Shown here: positions 16,584 through 25,581 of the stretch, one piece after another | Layout: each line of letters begins with the position of its first letter | Position numbering within the stretch: the stretch's first letter is position 1 | Source of the DNA: BOKV01 sp041739465 | Lineage (GTDB): Bacteria; Pseudomonadota; Alphaproteobacteria; Rhizobiales; Rhizobiaceae | Assembly: GCA_041739465.1 (NCBI GenBank) | Contig: JBGSNX010000009.1 | Location: 3,364 to 67,363, forward strand | Length of the DNA stretch: 64,000 nucleotides | Reading direction: 5' to 3' | The notes under the pieces: generated by a model | Databases searched by the model: none | The model's input: the letters and a program-made list of their open reading frames with translations, nothing else | What the model was told of the DNA's origin: nothing | Made by a program: the position numbers and the translations under genes

Positions 16584-17216
16584 ATGGCTGAGAAGACCAC
16601 AGGCATTTACAGCCTCGTTACAGTTCCTGCATTGTATGACGCATTCCAAAATCTTCTTGGCGGGCGGCTGGCGCGGCAAAGCTATGCCGCAGAATATTTC
16701 GCCGACCTTGAAGGCAAGCGGGTGCTTGAAGTCGGTTGCGGTCCGGGAACATGGTATCCCCAGCTTTGCGCCGCTGGCGAGTATGTTGGTGTTGACTGGA
16801 ACCGCGAGCACATTGCCAAGGCAGCAAACAGTTTCGGTTCTGCCCGCGCCCGCTTCATTTGTGGCGATGTGTCCGGTGAACTGGGTCTGCCGCAAGGCCA
16901 TTTCGACATCGTCTTTGCCTTCGGTCTTCTGCACCATCTCGACGATGAGCAGGCCAAACGCCTGCTTGGCGCAGCGCGGCGATTGCTGGCGCCACAAGGC
17001 CGATTTATCGCAATCGAGCCGGTTTACCATGATGGCCAGCATGCGTTCGCCCGCTGGATGAAAGACATGGACAGCGGACAGAACATCCGCCTGGAGGCGC
17101 AATACATGGCGCTCGCCCAAGAAGCATTTGGATCTGTCGAGACGCAAATTCGCACCGGAATGCTGCGCATTCCCTATTCCCACTGCGTTGTGACCGCCGG
17201 CGGGTTGGCGTCATGA
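16584..17216 (+). CDS. class I SAM-dependent methyltransferase, 210 aa
   Basis: Motif I, RVLEVGCGPGTWYPQL (near 45-60), is followed by YVGVDWN, FICGDVSG, and FDIVFAFGLLHHLDD, all typical of small-molecule methyltransferases of the UbiE/Methyltransf_11 group. The ATG at 16584 is preceded by GGAG at a five-base spacing. Its stop overlaps the start of the glycosyltransferase gene (ATGA), so a sugar or polyprenyl-linked intermediate is a plausible substrate, although this is only context. Confidence 0.82.
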   Translation: MAEKTTGIYSLVTVPALYDAFQNLLGGRLARQSYAAEYFADLEGKRVLEVGCGPGTWYPQLCAAGEYVGVDWNREHIAKAANSFGSARARFICGDVSGELGLPQGHFDIVFAFGLLHHLDDEQAKRLLGAARRLLAPQGRFIAIEPVYHDGQHAFARWMKDMDSGQNIRLEAQYMALAQEAFGSVETQIRTGMLRIPYSHCVVTAGGLAS

Positions 17217-18187
17217 ACGGGCAGACAAATGTCGAAGCGATTCCGGCAAAGCTGCCGCAGATCGCGGTAGTCATACCGTATTTTCGTTCCGAAGCCCTCA
17301 TTGACGGACTGGTCGCGCGGCTGTCCGCTGCGCTTTCGTCCATTGGTGCTGACTGGCAGGTGGTGCTGGTCGACGACGGCAGCCCGGACGAGGGATGGGC
17401 GAAGATCGCCCATGCCGCTTCGCAGGACAGCCGGATAACCGGTGTCCGGCTGAGCCGAAATTTCGGGCAGCACGCGGCCATCACTGCGGGCATGCATCAT
17501 GCGCGGGCAAGATGGTACGTCGTTATGGATTGTGACTTGCAAGACCGGCCCGAAGACATCCCTTCGCTCTATTCTCACGCCCTTGAAAAGGGTGTTGACG
17601 TCGCTCTGGCACAACGCGAATCCTCGGGATTGGGGCTGCGGCGCACATTTGGTTCGCGTGCGTTCAATCTGGTGCTGCGGTGGATGTCACTCACCGATTT
17701 TTCCAACGAGATCGGAAACTTCCGGATCTTTTCGGACAAGGTAGCCGAGGCGTACCGCGCCTTCCCCGAGCAGATGCGATTTTTTCCGGCACTGATGAAC
17801 GAGGTAGGGTTTTCCTCGTCGAAGCTGAGATTGCCCCGCGACGAGAGGCCTGCGGGGCAATCTTCGTACAACTTCCGCAAACTTTTGCGCCTGGCCTTTG
17901 ACTCGGTCGTCACCTATACCGACCGCCCCTTGCGCTATCTGGCGGCCAGTGGTGCAGCTATCGCTGCCGGCTCTGTGGTGCTGGGCTTGGCCGTCATCTT
18001 GCGGGCGCTGTTTTTTGGCAGCCCGGTGGCCGGTTGGCCCAGCCTAATGGCGATGGTTGCCTTTTTTGGCGGCGCGCAGATTTTCGCGATAAGCATACTG
18101 GGCCTTTATGTCGGACAGGTCTTCAAGGAGACCAAACGACGGCCCATCTATATCGTCGACAAAGTCACCAGTGGGGGGCAGAAATGA
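17213..18187 (+). CDS. GT2 polyprenyl-phosphate glycosyltransferase (ArnC/GtrB/DPM1-like), 324 aa
   Basis: The GT-A fold starts at IAVVIPYFRSE with the donor motif LVDDGSPD and the metal site DCDLQDRPED. Two C-terminal membrane helices (about residues 240-265 and 275-300) place it among GtrB/ArnC/DPM-like enzymes that move a sugar from a nucleotide donor onto undecaprenyl phosphate at the cytoplasmic face. Both ends overlap neighbours by ATGA. With the wecE-rfbA-rfbB genes nearby, a dTDP-amino-sugar donor is plausible. Confidence 0.88.
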   Translation: MNGQTNVEAIPAKLPQIAVVIPYFRSEALIDGLVARLSAALSSIGADWQVVLVDDGSPDEGWAKIAHAASQDSRITGVRLSRNFGQHAAITAGMHHARARWYVVMDCDLQDRPEDIPSLYSHALEKGVDVALAQRESSGLGLRRTFGSRAFNLVLRWMSLTDFSNEIGNFRIFSDKVAEAYRAFPEQMRFFPALMNEVGFSSSKLRLPRDERPAGQSSYNFRKLLRLAFDSVVTYTDRPLRYLAASGAAIAAGSVVLGLAVILRALFFGSPVAGWPSLMAMVAFFGGAQIFAISILGLYVGQVFKETKRRPIYIVDKVTSGGQK

Positions 18188-18870
18188 GCGGCCTTTTGAT
18201 CTGGGGCGCTTCTTCACAGGCCAGGCTTTTGCTGCAATACGCGGATGTAGCTGATGGTATGCCTCTATTTCTGTTTGATGCATCCCGGGAGAAACCCGCC
18301 TTTCAAACCCGGGGTGAATTCACCAGCGAAGTGAACCGCCTTCCAGCAATTATAGCGCAAGCTTCCCATTTCATGATTGCCATTGGAGGCGAACACGGGC
18401 TGGCCCGCACGCAGATTTATGACCATTTGCGCGATGCCGGATTGTCTCCAGTAAGTGTGGTTCATTCAACGGCACATATCGAAGACACTTCTTCGATCGG
18501 CGATCATCATCATGTTTTCCTGGGTGCCAGGGTGCATCACTTTGTAAAGATTGGTGACTGCGCGATCCTGAATACGGCAAGCGTCATTGACCATGAATGC
18601 GAACTCGGGCGTGGAGTGCATGTCATGGGCGGCGCCCAACTTGCCGGAAGGGTCAGTGTGGGCGATTTCGCGTCGATTGGCACGAATGCAACCATCCTGC
18701 CGGACATACGTATCGGGCAGTGCGCCTATGTGGGTGCAGGCGCCGTTGTTACCCGCGATGTGCCGGATTTTGCGGTCGTTGCAGGCAATCCTGCCAAGAT
18801 TATCGGAACACAATCGCCAAAGCCCGACCAGGCCCTGGCTCAAATTGGCAAAGCAAAAGGTTCAAGATGA
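18184..18870 (+). CDS. NeuD/PglD-family sugar O- or N-acyltransferase, 228 aa
   Basis: An N-terminal Rossmann-like region (LLIWGASSQARLLLQYA) precedes a left-handed beta-helix made of hexapeptide repeats (GDHHHVFLGARVHHFVKIG, then VHVMGGAQLAGRVSVGDFAS). The C-terminal AYVGAGAVVTRDVPDFAVVA is standard. PglD-type members acetylate the 4-amino group of UDP-4-amino sugars and NeuD acts on sialic acids. In this setting, N-acetylation of a dTDP-4-amino-4,6-dideoxyhexose made by the WecE homologue is a sensible role. Start chosen from the ATGA overlap with the GT2 gene. Confidence 0.85.
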   Translation: MSGLLIWGASSQARLLLQYADVADGMPLFLFDASREKPAFQTRGEFTSEVNRLPAIIAQASHFMIAIGGEHGLARTQIYDHLRDAGLSPVSVVHSTAHIEDTSSIGDHHHVFLGARVHHFVKIGDCAILNTASVIDHECELGRGVHVMGGAQLAGRVSVGDFASIGTNATILPDIRIGQCAYVGAGAVVTRDVPDFAVVAGNPAKIIGTQSPKPDQALAQIGKAKGSR

Positions 18871-19232
18871 GATTCCTCACTCTGGTCATCGGTGTATTTG
18901 GTGTTGCTGCCGTGCAGCTTATTGTCAAATATCGCTTGAACGTCGAACATGGCCCTGCGCCGGTCGATGCTTCCTTGCTCCCGTATTTTGTCAAGATCCT
19001 CGGTGATATCTGGCTCTGGGGCGCTGGCGTGTTGCTCGTCGCCGCAGCGTTACTCTGGTATTTTTCCCTTTCGCGAATGCCGCTCAGCATTGCCATCTCG
19101 TTTGCAGCGCTGGTTTATCCGCTGGTCATGCTTGGCAGCGCCACGATATTGGGCGAAGCTGTCCGTTTGCCGCAAATCGCCGGTTGCGGATTCATCGTTG
19201 CCGGCATCTGGCTTGTCGCCTATTCAGCCTGA
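18867..19232 (+). CDS. small four-helix EamA/SMR-type membrane protein (ArnE/ArnF-like), 121 aa
   Basis: Four hydrophobic segments in 121 residues, with the SMR-like stretch SRMPLSIAISFAALVYPLV and the final GCGFIVAGIWLVAY. ArnE/ArnF and related half-EamA proteins are proposed flippases for undecaprenyl-phosphate-linked aminoarabinose, and a GtrB-like transferase next door supports an analogous flippase role. The ATG at 18867 overlaps the NeuD stop (ATGA); a longer upstream frame lies inside the NeuD gene and is not used. Confidence 0.8.
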   Translation: MRFLTLVIGVFGVAAVQLIVKYRLNVEHGPAPVDASLLPYFVKILGDIWLWGAGVLLVAAALLWYFSLSRMPLSIAISFAALVYPLVMLGSATILGEAVRLPQIAGCGFIVAGIWLVAYSA

Positions 19233-19316
19233 TTTTTTGGGGAAAGGCGAAACACCATCGGTGTAGCCAAGGCGGGCGAAATCGTCGCGGCTGCCGATCA
19301 AGATTTCATTTTCCAT
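19224..19316 (-). CDS. possible 30-codon micro-ORF after wecE
   Basis: An ATG at 19316, twelve bases after the wecE stop and preceded by AAGG, opens a 30-codon frame (MENEILIGSRDDFARLGYTD then GVSPFPKKSG) ending at 19224. It overlaps the convergent gene end by nine bases. Codon choice looks genuine, so it could be a short gene or the start of a gene cut by rearrangement. No family recognised. Confidence 0.25.
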   Translation of the reverse strand: MENEILIGSRDDFARLGYTDGVSPFPKKSG

Positions 19317-19328
19317 TGCCCGGTTACC

Positions 19329-20474
19329 TTACAGCTTGCGAAGGTAGTCGAGGGTCAATTCTGCGATCCGGTCCTGATCAGAGGGCGAAAGCGCCGGGAA
19401 AAGCGGCAGCCGGATCAGTCGGTCGGGCAGACTGACGGCGTTTCTCAATTGCATGCCAACGCGTCCGTATTTCATGCCGCCCTCCGTTGCGTGAAGCGGA
19501 ACGTAATGGAAGGTCGCGGTTACGAGGGCGCTTGCCAGATGGCGCAACAGGCCATCGCGTGCTGCCCGGTCCGGCAAGATCAGATAATAGAGATGCCCGT
19601 TGTGGGTACAGACTTCAGGCACAAAGGGCCGCCGCACAACGCCGCGTTGTTCCTGCGCTGCGAAAGCGTCATGGTAGCGGTTCCAGATTTCGCGGCGGCG
19701 TTCGTTGATGGCATCCGCTGCCGCCAATTGGGCGACCAGCATCGCAGCGCTGATTTCCGACGGAACGAAGCTGGTGCCCAGGCTCTTCCATTGGTATTTT
19801 TCAACCCGCCCTTCCATGAAGTGGCGACGGTCGGTGCCTTTTTCCCAGGCAATGTGGGCGGGATCGACAAAGCGCTGATTGTTTACGGTCAGCATGCCGC
19901 CTTCGCCGCATTGCACATTTTTTGTTGCGTGAAAGGAGAATGCCGCCATGTCGCCGAGGCTTCCGGCGGGCCGGCCGCGATAAGTGGAGCCAATCGCTTG
20001 CGCCGCATCCTCCACCACAAGCAAACCGTTTTGCCTGGCAAAATCGTTGATCGGGTCCATGTTGGCGCAAATTCCGGCATAGTGCACCGGCAAGATGGCC
20101 CTGGTTGACGGGGTCAAGGCTTCGCCAAGACGCGTTTCGTCGATGTTTTGCGTGTCATCGCGAATATCGCAAAAAACCGGGGTAGCGCCGCGCAACGCGA
20201 CACATTGCGCAGTCGTTACGAAGGTAAAGTCGGGCACCAGTACTTCGTCGCCGGGTCCGATGCCAGCGACGAGCATGGCCAGGTCCAGCGCCAGCGAGCA
20301 GGATGGCGTCATCAGAGCCGCAGCCGAACCAAGGCGGCTAGCGAACCAATCCTGGCAGGCTCTGGTGGCCGGGCCGTCGCCATGCAGGATGCCGGTCTCA
20401 AGCGCTTCGTTGATCGCCTTGCCTTCCTGTCCGGTAAGGTATGGCCGGTTGAATGGAATGGGCCCCGCGTTCAT
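19329..20474 (-). CDS. wecE: dTDP-4-amino-4,6-dideoxygalactose transaminase (DegT/DnrJ/EryC1 family)
   Basis: A 381-residue PLP aminotransferase that follows E. coli WecE/RffA closely: IPFNRPYLTGQE start, LMTPSCSLALDLAMLV, PDFTFVTTAQ, PVHYAGICANMD, VEDAAQAIGSTY and FSFHATKN with the PLP lysine at 185. The enzyme converts dTDP-4-keto-6-deoxyglucose to dTDP-4-amino-4,6-dideoxygalactose (Fuc4N). Its ATG overlaps the rfbA stop, so rfbB-rfbA-wecE is one operon supplying the complete route from glucose-1-phosphate. No rfbC or rfbD is present, which argues against rhamnose. Confidence 0.88.
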   Translation of the reverse strand: MNAGPIPFNRPYLTGQEGKAINEALETGILHGDGPATRACQDWFASRLGSAAALMTPSCSLALDLAMLVAGIGPGDEVLVPDFTFVTTAQCVALRGATPVFCDIRDDTQNIDETRLGEALTPSTRAILPVHYAGICANMDPINDFARQNGLLVVEDAAQAIGSTYRGRPAGSLGDMAAFSFHATKNVQCGEGGMLTVNNQRFVDPAHIAWEKGTDRRHFMEGRVEKYQWKSLGTSFVPSEISAAMLVAQLAAADAINERRREIWNRYHDAFAAQEQRGVVRRPFVPEVCTHNGHLYYLILPDRAARDGLLRHLASALVTATFHYVPLHATEGGMKYGRVGMQLRNAVSLPDRLIRLPLFPALSPSDQDRIAELTLDYLRKL

Positions 20475-21385
20475 CGGGTAGTTCCCTGCGCGTTGCGGTC
20501 GCGAACCTCGTTTGCGACTAGCCGCAAATAGTCGCTGTAGGCGCTGCCGTTGCGGCGCTGTGCGAGTTCATCCAGCCGCTCGGGTTCAATCCAGCCATTG
20601 TTGAGGCAGATTTCCTCAGGGCAGGATATTTTCTGCCCCTGTCGCAGTTCGATGTGCCGGATGAAATCGGCCGCATCCAGAAGCGCTTCGACAGTGCCGG
20701 CGTCAAACCAGGAAAACCCGCGGTAGAGATTCACGACATGCAGTTCGCCCATCTCCAGATAGTGCTGGTAGAGCGTCGTGATTTCCAATTCTCCGCGCGC
20801 CGACGGCTTGATCTTGCGGGCAAGCGCCGGAGCCTTGGAATCGTAGAAGTAAAGCCCGGTGACTGCGAAATTGGATTTGGGTTCGGCCGGCTTTTCCTCA
20901 ATCGCGGTTGCGCGGCCTTCGGCGTCAATCGTCACGATCCCGTAAGCCGAAGGGTCGCGCACCCGGTAGGAAAACACCGTCGCGCCATCGGTGCGGCTGT
21001 CGGCCTGGGCAAGCATGCCCGTCAATCCATTTCCAAAGAAGATGTTGTCACCCAGGATCAACACGCCAGGACCGCCTGCAAGGTGCTGTTCGCCAATGAT
21101 CAGCGATTGCGCAATCCCGGCGGGTTTGGCCTGTTCGGCATAGTCGAGCCTTATCCCCCAGTCGGAGCCGTCGCCTAGCAACTGACGAAACTGGGGCAGG
21201 GCCTGCGGCGTGGAGATCAGCAGGACGTCGCGAATTCCTGCAAGCAGCAAAGTGCTGAGGGAATAGTAGATCATTGGCTTGTCGTAGACGGGCAGCAATT
21301 GCTTGGATGTCACCATCGTCAATGGATGCAGCCTGGTCCCCAATCCGCCGGCCAGCACGATTCCCTTGCGCCGCGAAACTTTCAT
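20471..21385 (-). CDS. rfbA: glucose-1-phosphate thymidylyltransferase
   Basis: The nucleotidyltransferase signature GGLGTRLHPLT occurs at residues 13-23, followed by KQLLPVYDKPMIYYSLSTLLLAG, LGDNIFFG and EEKPAEPKSNFAVTGLYFYD. These are RmlA hallmarks. It makes dTDP-glucose from glucose-1-phosphate and dTTP. Length (304) is slightly above the usual 290. Start and stop overlap rfbB and wecE by four bases each, indicating translational coupling. Confidence 0.95.
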   Translation of the reverse strand: MKVSRRKGIVLAGGLGTRLHPLTMVTSKQLLPVYDKPMIYYSLSTLLLAGIRDVLLISTPQALPQFRQLLGDGSDWGIRLDYAEQAKPAGIAQSLIIGEQHLAGGPGVLILGDNIFFGNGLTGMLAQADSRTDGATVFSYRVRDPSAYGIVTIDAEGRATAIEEKPAEPKSNFAVTGLYFYDSKAPALARKIKPSARGELEITTLYQHYLEMGELHVVNLYRGFSWFDAGTVEALLDAADFIRHIELRQGQKISCPEEICLNNGWIEPERLDELAQRRNGSAYSDYLRLVANEVRDRNAQGTTR

Positions 21386-22410
21386 GCGTTTTTTCCTTCA
21401 AGATGCGGTCGCCACCAGTTTTCATTGGCCAGATACCAGCGAACGGTTTCCTCCAGCCCCTGTTCGAACTGGCGGGCGGGACGCCAACCGAGCGTTCGCG
21501 CGATATGGCTGCCATCTATTGCGTAGCGCCGGTCATGGCCGGGACGGTCCGATACGAAGCTGATCAGGTCGCGGTATGTGCCTGAATTTCTTGGTGCCAT
21601 CTGATCGAGAGCGTCACAGATCGCGTGGACAACATCGATGTTTCGCCGTTCACAATTGCCGCCAATGTTGAAGCTGTCGCCCGGTTCTGCGTGCATCAGC
21701 ACGGTCTCGAGCGCATCGGCATGATCTTCCACATGCAGCCAGTCGCGCACGTTGCGACCGTCGCCATAGACAGGCAGTTTGCGGCCCGCCAGCGCAGTAA
21801 CGATCATCAGCGGGATCAACTTTTCGGGAAACTGGTATGGCCCGTAATTGTTGGAACAATTCGTCACGACCGCCGGTACCCCCAAGGTGCGCCGCCACGC
21901 GCGCACCAGATGGTCGGATGCCGCCTTGGAAGCGGAATAGGGCGAAGAGGGACTATAGGGGCTGTCTTCCTTGAAGGCGGGTTCGTCCGCGGAGAGATCG
22001 CCGAACACCTCGTCGGTGGAGACATGCAACAGGCGGAAACCCTGCCGCAGTTCACCGCCAACCCTGTCGAGATAGCCGCGAACTGCCTGCAGCACCGAAT
22101 AGGTGCCCATCACATTGGTTTCGAGAAAATTCTTCGGCCCGTCAATCGATCGGTCGACATGGCTTTCGGCGGCAAGGTGCACGACTGCCTGCGCCGAGTG
22201 CTTGTCCAGCAGTTCGCCGAAAAGTTCGGTATCGCGGACATCACCATGGACGAATGTGTACAGCGGATCGTCAGCGATGGCTGCCACCGTGCGGGGGTCT
22301 GCGGCATAGGTAAGCAGGTCGAGGTTCAAAACCGCGTGGCCGTTTCGCACCAGTCGCTTGCAGAGGGCCGAGCCTATGAAGCCGCATCCGCCCGTGACCA
22401 AAACCCGCAT
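21382..22410 (-). CDS. rfbB: dTDP-glucose 4,6-dehydratase
   Basis: An extended SDR enzyme with the NAD-binding GGCGFIG motif at residues 7-13, the active-site STDEVFGDL segment, the YSASKAASDHL catalytic Tyr/Lys motif and NNYGPYQFPEKLIPL. It converts dTDP-glucose to dTDP-4-keto-6-deoxyglucose. It is the promoter-proximal gene of the rfbB-rfbA-wecE operon; the 133 bases to the divergent aldo/keto reductase gene should contain both promoters, but no clear consensus was seen. Confidence 0.96.
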   Translation of the reverse strand: MRVLVTGGCGFIGSALCKRLVRNGHAVLNLDLLTYAADPRTVAAIADDPLYTFVHGDVRDTELFGELLDKHSAQAVVHLAAESHVDRSIDGPKNFLETNVMGTYSVLQAVRGYLDRVGGELRQGFRLLHVSTDEVFGDLSADEPAFKEDSPYSPSSPYSASKAASDHLVRAWRRTLGVPAVVTNCSNNYGPYQFPEKLIPLMIVTALAGRKLPVYGDGRNVRDWLHVEDHADALETVLMHAEPGDSFNIGGNCERRNIDVVHAICDALDQMAPRNSGTYRDLISFVSDRPGHDRRYAIDGSHIARTLGWRPARQFEQGLEETVRWYLANENWWRPHLEGKNA

Positions 22411-22543
22411 TTCCTACTCCTGCACCATATCGTGAGCGATCTAACATGGTGCGCTGAGGTTGACAAACCATCGGCCTTTGTCGAATGCAGGACGCTGCTC
22501 GGCTCCATCAAATCTTCTGCTGCAACCTTGTGAAAGCAACACC

Positions 22544-23587
22544 ATGAAAACCGTTCCGCTTGGCCGCACCGGCATACTTGTCTCGCAGATTTGCCTTGGC
22601 ACGATGACTTGGGGTTCGCAGAACAGCGAGGCCGAAGCCCATGGTCAACTTGACCATGCGGTCGGGGCAGGCGTGAACTTCATCGACACCGCCGAGATGT
22701 ACCCCACCACGCCACGGCTGAAGGAAACCACCGGCCGCACCGAGGAATACATCGGCACATGGCTGCACGGACGGGCAGATCGCGATGCGCTGGTCATTGC
22801 CACAAAGTGCACTGGCGAGGGAAACCGCGATGTGCGCAACGGTGCGCGCGTTGATGGAAAAATTCTTCGGGAGGCTTTGGAAGGCAGTCTCAAGCGGCTG
22901 CGCACAGACCATGTGGATTTGTACCAGTTGCATTGGCCCAATCGCGGCTCTTACCATTTCCGGCAAAACTGGAATTATGACCCGTTGCGCGGGGAAACCG
23001 GTGACATGGATGGCGAAGTTGCCGATCTGCTTGGCGAGGTTCACCGTCTGATTGACGAAGGCAAGATGCGTGCGTTTGGCCTCTCCAATGAAAGCGCATG
23101 GGGCACCGCGAAGTTTTTGGAGGCATCACGCCACCATGGTCTGCCGCGCATAGCGTCGGTGCAAAACGAATACAGTCTGCTCTGCCGACATTACGATATT
23201 GATCTGGCGGAAGTGGGTGCGCAGGAAGACGTCACCCTGCTGGCGTTTTCGCCGCTGGCTGCAGGGCTTTTGTCAGGCAAATATGTGGACGGTGTGATTG
23301 CGCCTGGCACGCGCCATGCGATGCTGCCTGAGCTGAACGGCAGGGTGACCGAGCAAAGCCGCAATGCGGTTTCGGCTTATTGTGAACTTGCAAAAAGCCA
23401 TGGTCTGGACCCTGCAGCCATGGCCATCGCCTTCACCATGACGCGGCCGTTTCCAGTGGTTCCGATCATTGGTGCAACGAGCATGGCGCAGTTGCGGGCA
23501 AACCTTTCGGCAAGCGATCTGGTCCTGTCCAAAGAGGTTCTTGCCGGTATCGGCGCGATCCGCCGCCAGTATCCGATGCCGATGTAG
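22544..23587 (+). CDS. aldo/keto reductase, Tas-like, 347 aa
   Basis: The TIM-barrel reductase begins MKTVPLGRTGILVSQICLGT and includes NFIDTAEMYP with the catalytic Asp/Tyr, DHVDLYQLHWP and a C-terminal NADPH-binding VPIIGATSMAQLRANL. It tracks E. coli Tas nearly end to end (347 versus 346 residues), including the GTMTWGSQNSEAEAH segment. Tas-like enzymes use NADPH to reduce carbonyl compounds; the physiological substrate is not known. The ATG at 22544 is selected because the family N-terminus starts there. Confidence 0.88.
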   Translation: MKTVPLGRTGILVSQICLGTMTWGSQNSEAEAHGQLDHAVGAGVNFIDTAEMYPTTPRLKETTGRTEEYIGTWLHGRADRDALVIATKCTGEGNRDVRNGARVDGKILREALEGSLKRLRTDHVDLYQLHWPNRGSYHFRQNWNYDPLRGETGDMDGEVADLLGEVHRLIDEGKMRAFGLSNESAWGTAKFLEASRHHGLPRIASVQNEYSLLCRHYDIDLAEVGAQEDVTLLAFSPLAAGLLSGKYVDGVIAPGTRHAMLPELNGRVTEQSRNAVSAYCELAKSHGLDPAAMAIAFTMTRPFPVVPIIGATSMAQLRANLSASDLVLSKEVLAGIGAIRRQYPMPM

Positions 23588-23588
23588 C

Positions 23589-25400
23589 CTATTCGGCTAT
23601 GCGAAGCTGCGAGATCTCGTTGCCGATCGACGCCATGGCCGCAGCAAGTCCGGCACCTTCGACGTCGTAGTAGTATTTTTCGCCGGTCTTGCTGGTGGAT
23701 GCGCAGTCATAGAGCAGGTCCTTGACGCTTGATCCGTCTGCGACGTCGTAGACGATGGTGAAGATCTTGATGGCAGCCTCGCCATCGGCATCTTGCACAG
23801 CCTTGATGTTTTCGCAGGTGCGCGCCGTCTGCTGGTTCATGGCGTCAACGTCTGAAGTTGCAGAGACAAGCCCGTCTTCCACCCGGTCGTCCTTGCCAAA
23901 CCCCCAGGCATAATATTCGGTTTTGTTGAGGGTGGATTGGGCCGGATAGGTGTTGTTACCATCGGTCATCAGGATGATGTACTTGTCGTTTTCAGGCACG
24001 TCATAGCTACGGCCTTCGTCAAATGGCAGGTTTGCTGAAACCGTTCTCCAGCCCCAAACAAGGCCTGCCTGAACGTTGGTGTAGCCACCTGCATCCATGT
24101 TCTCGATGGCGGTGATCGCGGTTGCCGGGTCGGTGGTCAAAGGTTGGATCGGGTCTGTGGTGCAGCCCATATTGGGGCCGTAAGGTCCGAAGTCACGGCT
24201 GCGTTCCTGGCCGATCAGTACCTTGTTCTTGTTGTCCTTCAGCTTGGCGTCGTTGTTGTATTTGACGGTCCAGTCCTGGCGCAGATGCTGCTTGGAGTTG
24301 CTGCCGAAATTGGTCGACGTGGCCGCGTAGTCGGTGCCCACGCGAACGTAGTCGTTGAGATATTTGTTGGTGTAGTCGCCATCTTCCGAATTGTTCTTCT
24401 TGTCGGGTTCGTCGGGGGCGAACATCGGCACAAAAAGCGTATCTGCAGTAACCGAATCTGGCGTGGTGTCAGTGGTGTTGTAAGGATCCGGGCGCATTTC
24501 CACGCAACCGTCCCAGGCAACGCCGATCTTGTCCAGAAGCGTCCAGCGCGACAGCCAGTTCATCGAGAAACTGGTGACGCCGGCAGGCAGCGGATTGGGC
24601 GGTGTCGGCCCCACACTGGTTGTGCTGGTCGAGGATGATGTCCAGCCACCGCCCGATGCAGTGGCATTCGGCCATTTATCGCCCTTGCTGACAGTTCCCA
24701 GCCAATCGAGGTTTTCGTGGTGAATGGAAGACCAGCCGCGCATGTCCAGCCAGTCGGCGCCGCGATATTTCGAGCCGACATTGACCGAACCGGCAAACGG
24801 GACCACCGAAATCTTGATCGGGTCGGGCTTGTTTGAGAACGAGGCAACGGTGTGCAGCGACGTGACAAGCTGGGCTGCCGAAAGTCGCGCCAGCTCCATG
24901 CGCGTCTCGTCATTGGGGCCACTCTCGGTGTCCATCGAGCCTGAATTGTCGATGACAATGGCGATTTCCGCCGTGCGGTTTGCAGCCGCGACCACCGCCG
25001 TCACCTTCATCGGTATTTCCTCGACGCCTATCACCCCTGCCATGAAGGTATCGTAAGTGTATTCGGCCGTAAGTGTCACACGCTTGCCGCCGGTTGGCGC
25101 ATCCCCGAAAACAAATCCGAAATCGACATCGCCAATCTTTATGAAATCGTCGAGATTTCCTTCGAAAAAGTCCTTCGAATAGGCTTCCAGATATTGCATG
25201 TCGTCGCTGGAAGAAAGTTCCTTGGCGGTGGCCAGGGCAGATGCATCAAGTGCATTCTGCAGGTGCTGGTGCACCTTGTAGACGCTGGAATATTCAACAG
25301 CTGCCGAAACGGTGCCCAAAAGCGGCAACGCCAAAAGGGCGGCAAGCGGCGCATAGCTGCCGGAAGTGTTGAGCAAAAATGAACGGATTTTTCTGATCAT
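23589..25400 (-). CDS. TadG-like protein with von Willebrand factor A domain, 603 aa
   Basis: An N-terminal TadE/TadG-type segment (about residues 1-65: GSYAPLAALLALPLLGTVSAA then VEYSSVYKVHQHLQNALDASALATAKEL) contains a membrane helix. A VWA domain follows, with the MIDAS motif DNSGSM at 151-156 and ILMTDGNNTY farther on. A long Ser/Thr/Asn/Asp-rich insertion (about 230-430) separates the MIDAS parts. TadG proteins are linked to Flp/Tad pilus assembly at the cell envelope, but no other tad genes are in the window, so this is an orphan. It converges with the aldo/keto reductase gene, one base apart. Confidence 0.85.
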   Translation of the reverse strand: MIRKIRSFLLNTSGSYAPLAALLALPLLGTVSAAVEYSSVYKVHQHLQNALDASALATAKELSSSDDMQYLEAYSKDFFEGNLDDFIKIGDVDFGFVFGDAPTGGKRVTLTAEYTYDTFMAGVIGVEEIPMKVTAVVAAANRTAEIAIVIDNSGSMDTESGPNDETRMELARLSAAQLVTSLHTVASFSNKPDPIKISVVPFAGSVNVGSKYRGADWLDMRGWSSIHHENLDWLGTVSKGDKWPNATASGGGWTSSSTSTTSVGPTPPNPLPAGVTSFSMNWLSRWTLLDKIGVAWDGCVEMRPDPYNTTDTTPDSVTADTLFVPMFAPDEPDKKNNSEDGDYTNKYLNDYVRVGTDYAATSTNFGSNSKQHLRQDWTVKYNNDAKLKDNKNKVLIGQERSRDFGPYGPNMGCTTDPIQPLTTDPATAITAIENMDAGGYTNVQAGLVWGWRTVSANLPFDEGRSYDVPENDKYIILMTDGNNTYPAQSTLNKTEYYAWGFGKDDRVEDGLVSATSDVDAMNQQTARTCENIKAVQDADGEAAIKIFTIVYDVADGSSVKDLLYDCASTSKTGEKYYYDVEGAGLAAAMASIGNEISQLRIAE

Positions 25401-25581
25401 GGCCCCTGCAAACCAAGCGGCCGGAAAAGATGGCCATGGAAAACCATAGCCAAAGAGATTTACGGATTGGTTGCGATGAAGAGTGTTGTTTTAGACAAAT
25501 CAGCTTGATGAAGGCCTGGCAGACGATCTGGTCATTGAATTGGCGCACCTGAGCGTTAAAGTCGTGATGAGGAGAATGCGC

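Noticed and set aside
20471..22410. rfbA-rfbB as a rhamnose pathway
   Set aside because: rfbC and rfbD are absent and a WecE-type transaminase completes a different dTDP-sugar route.
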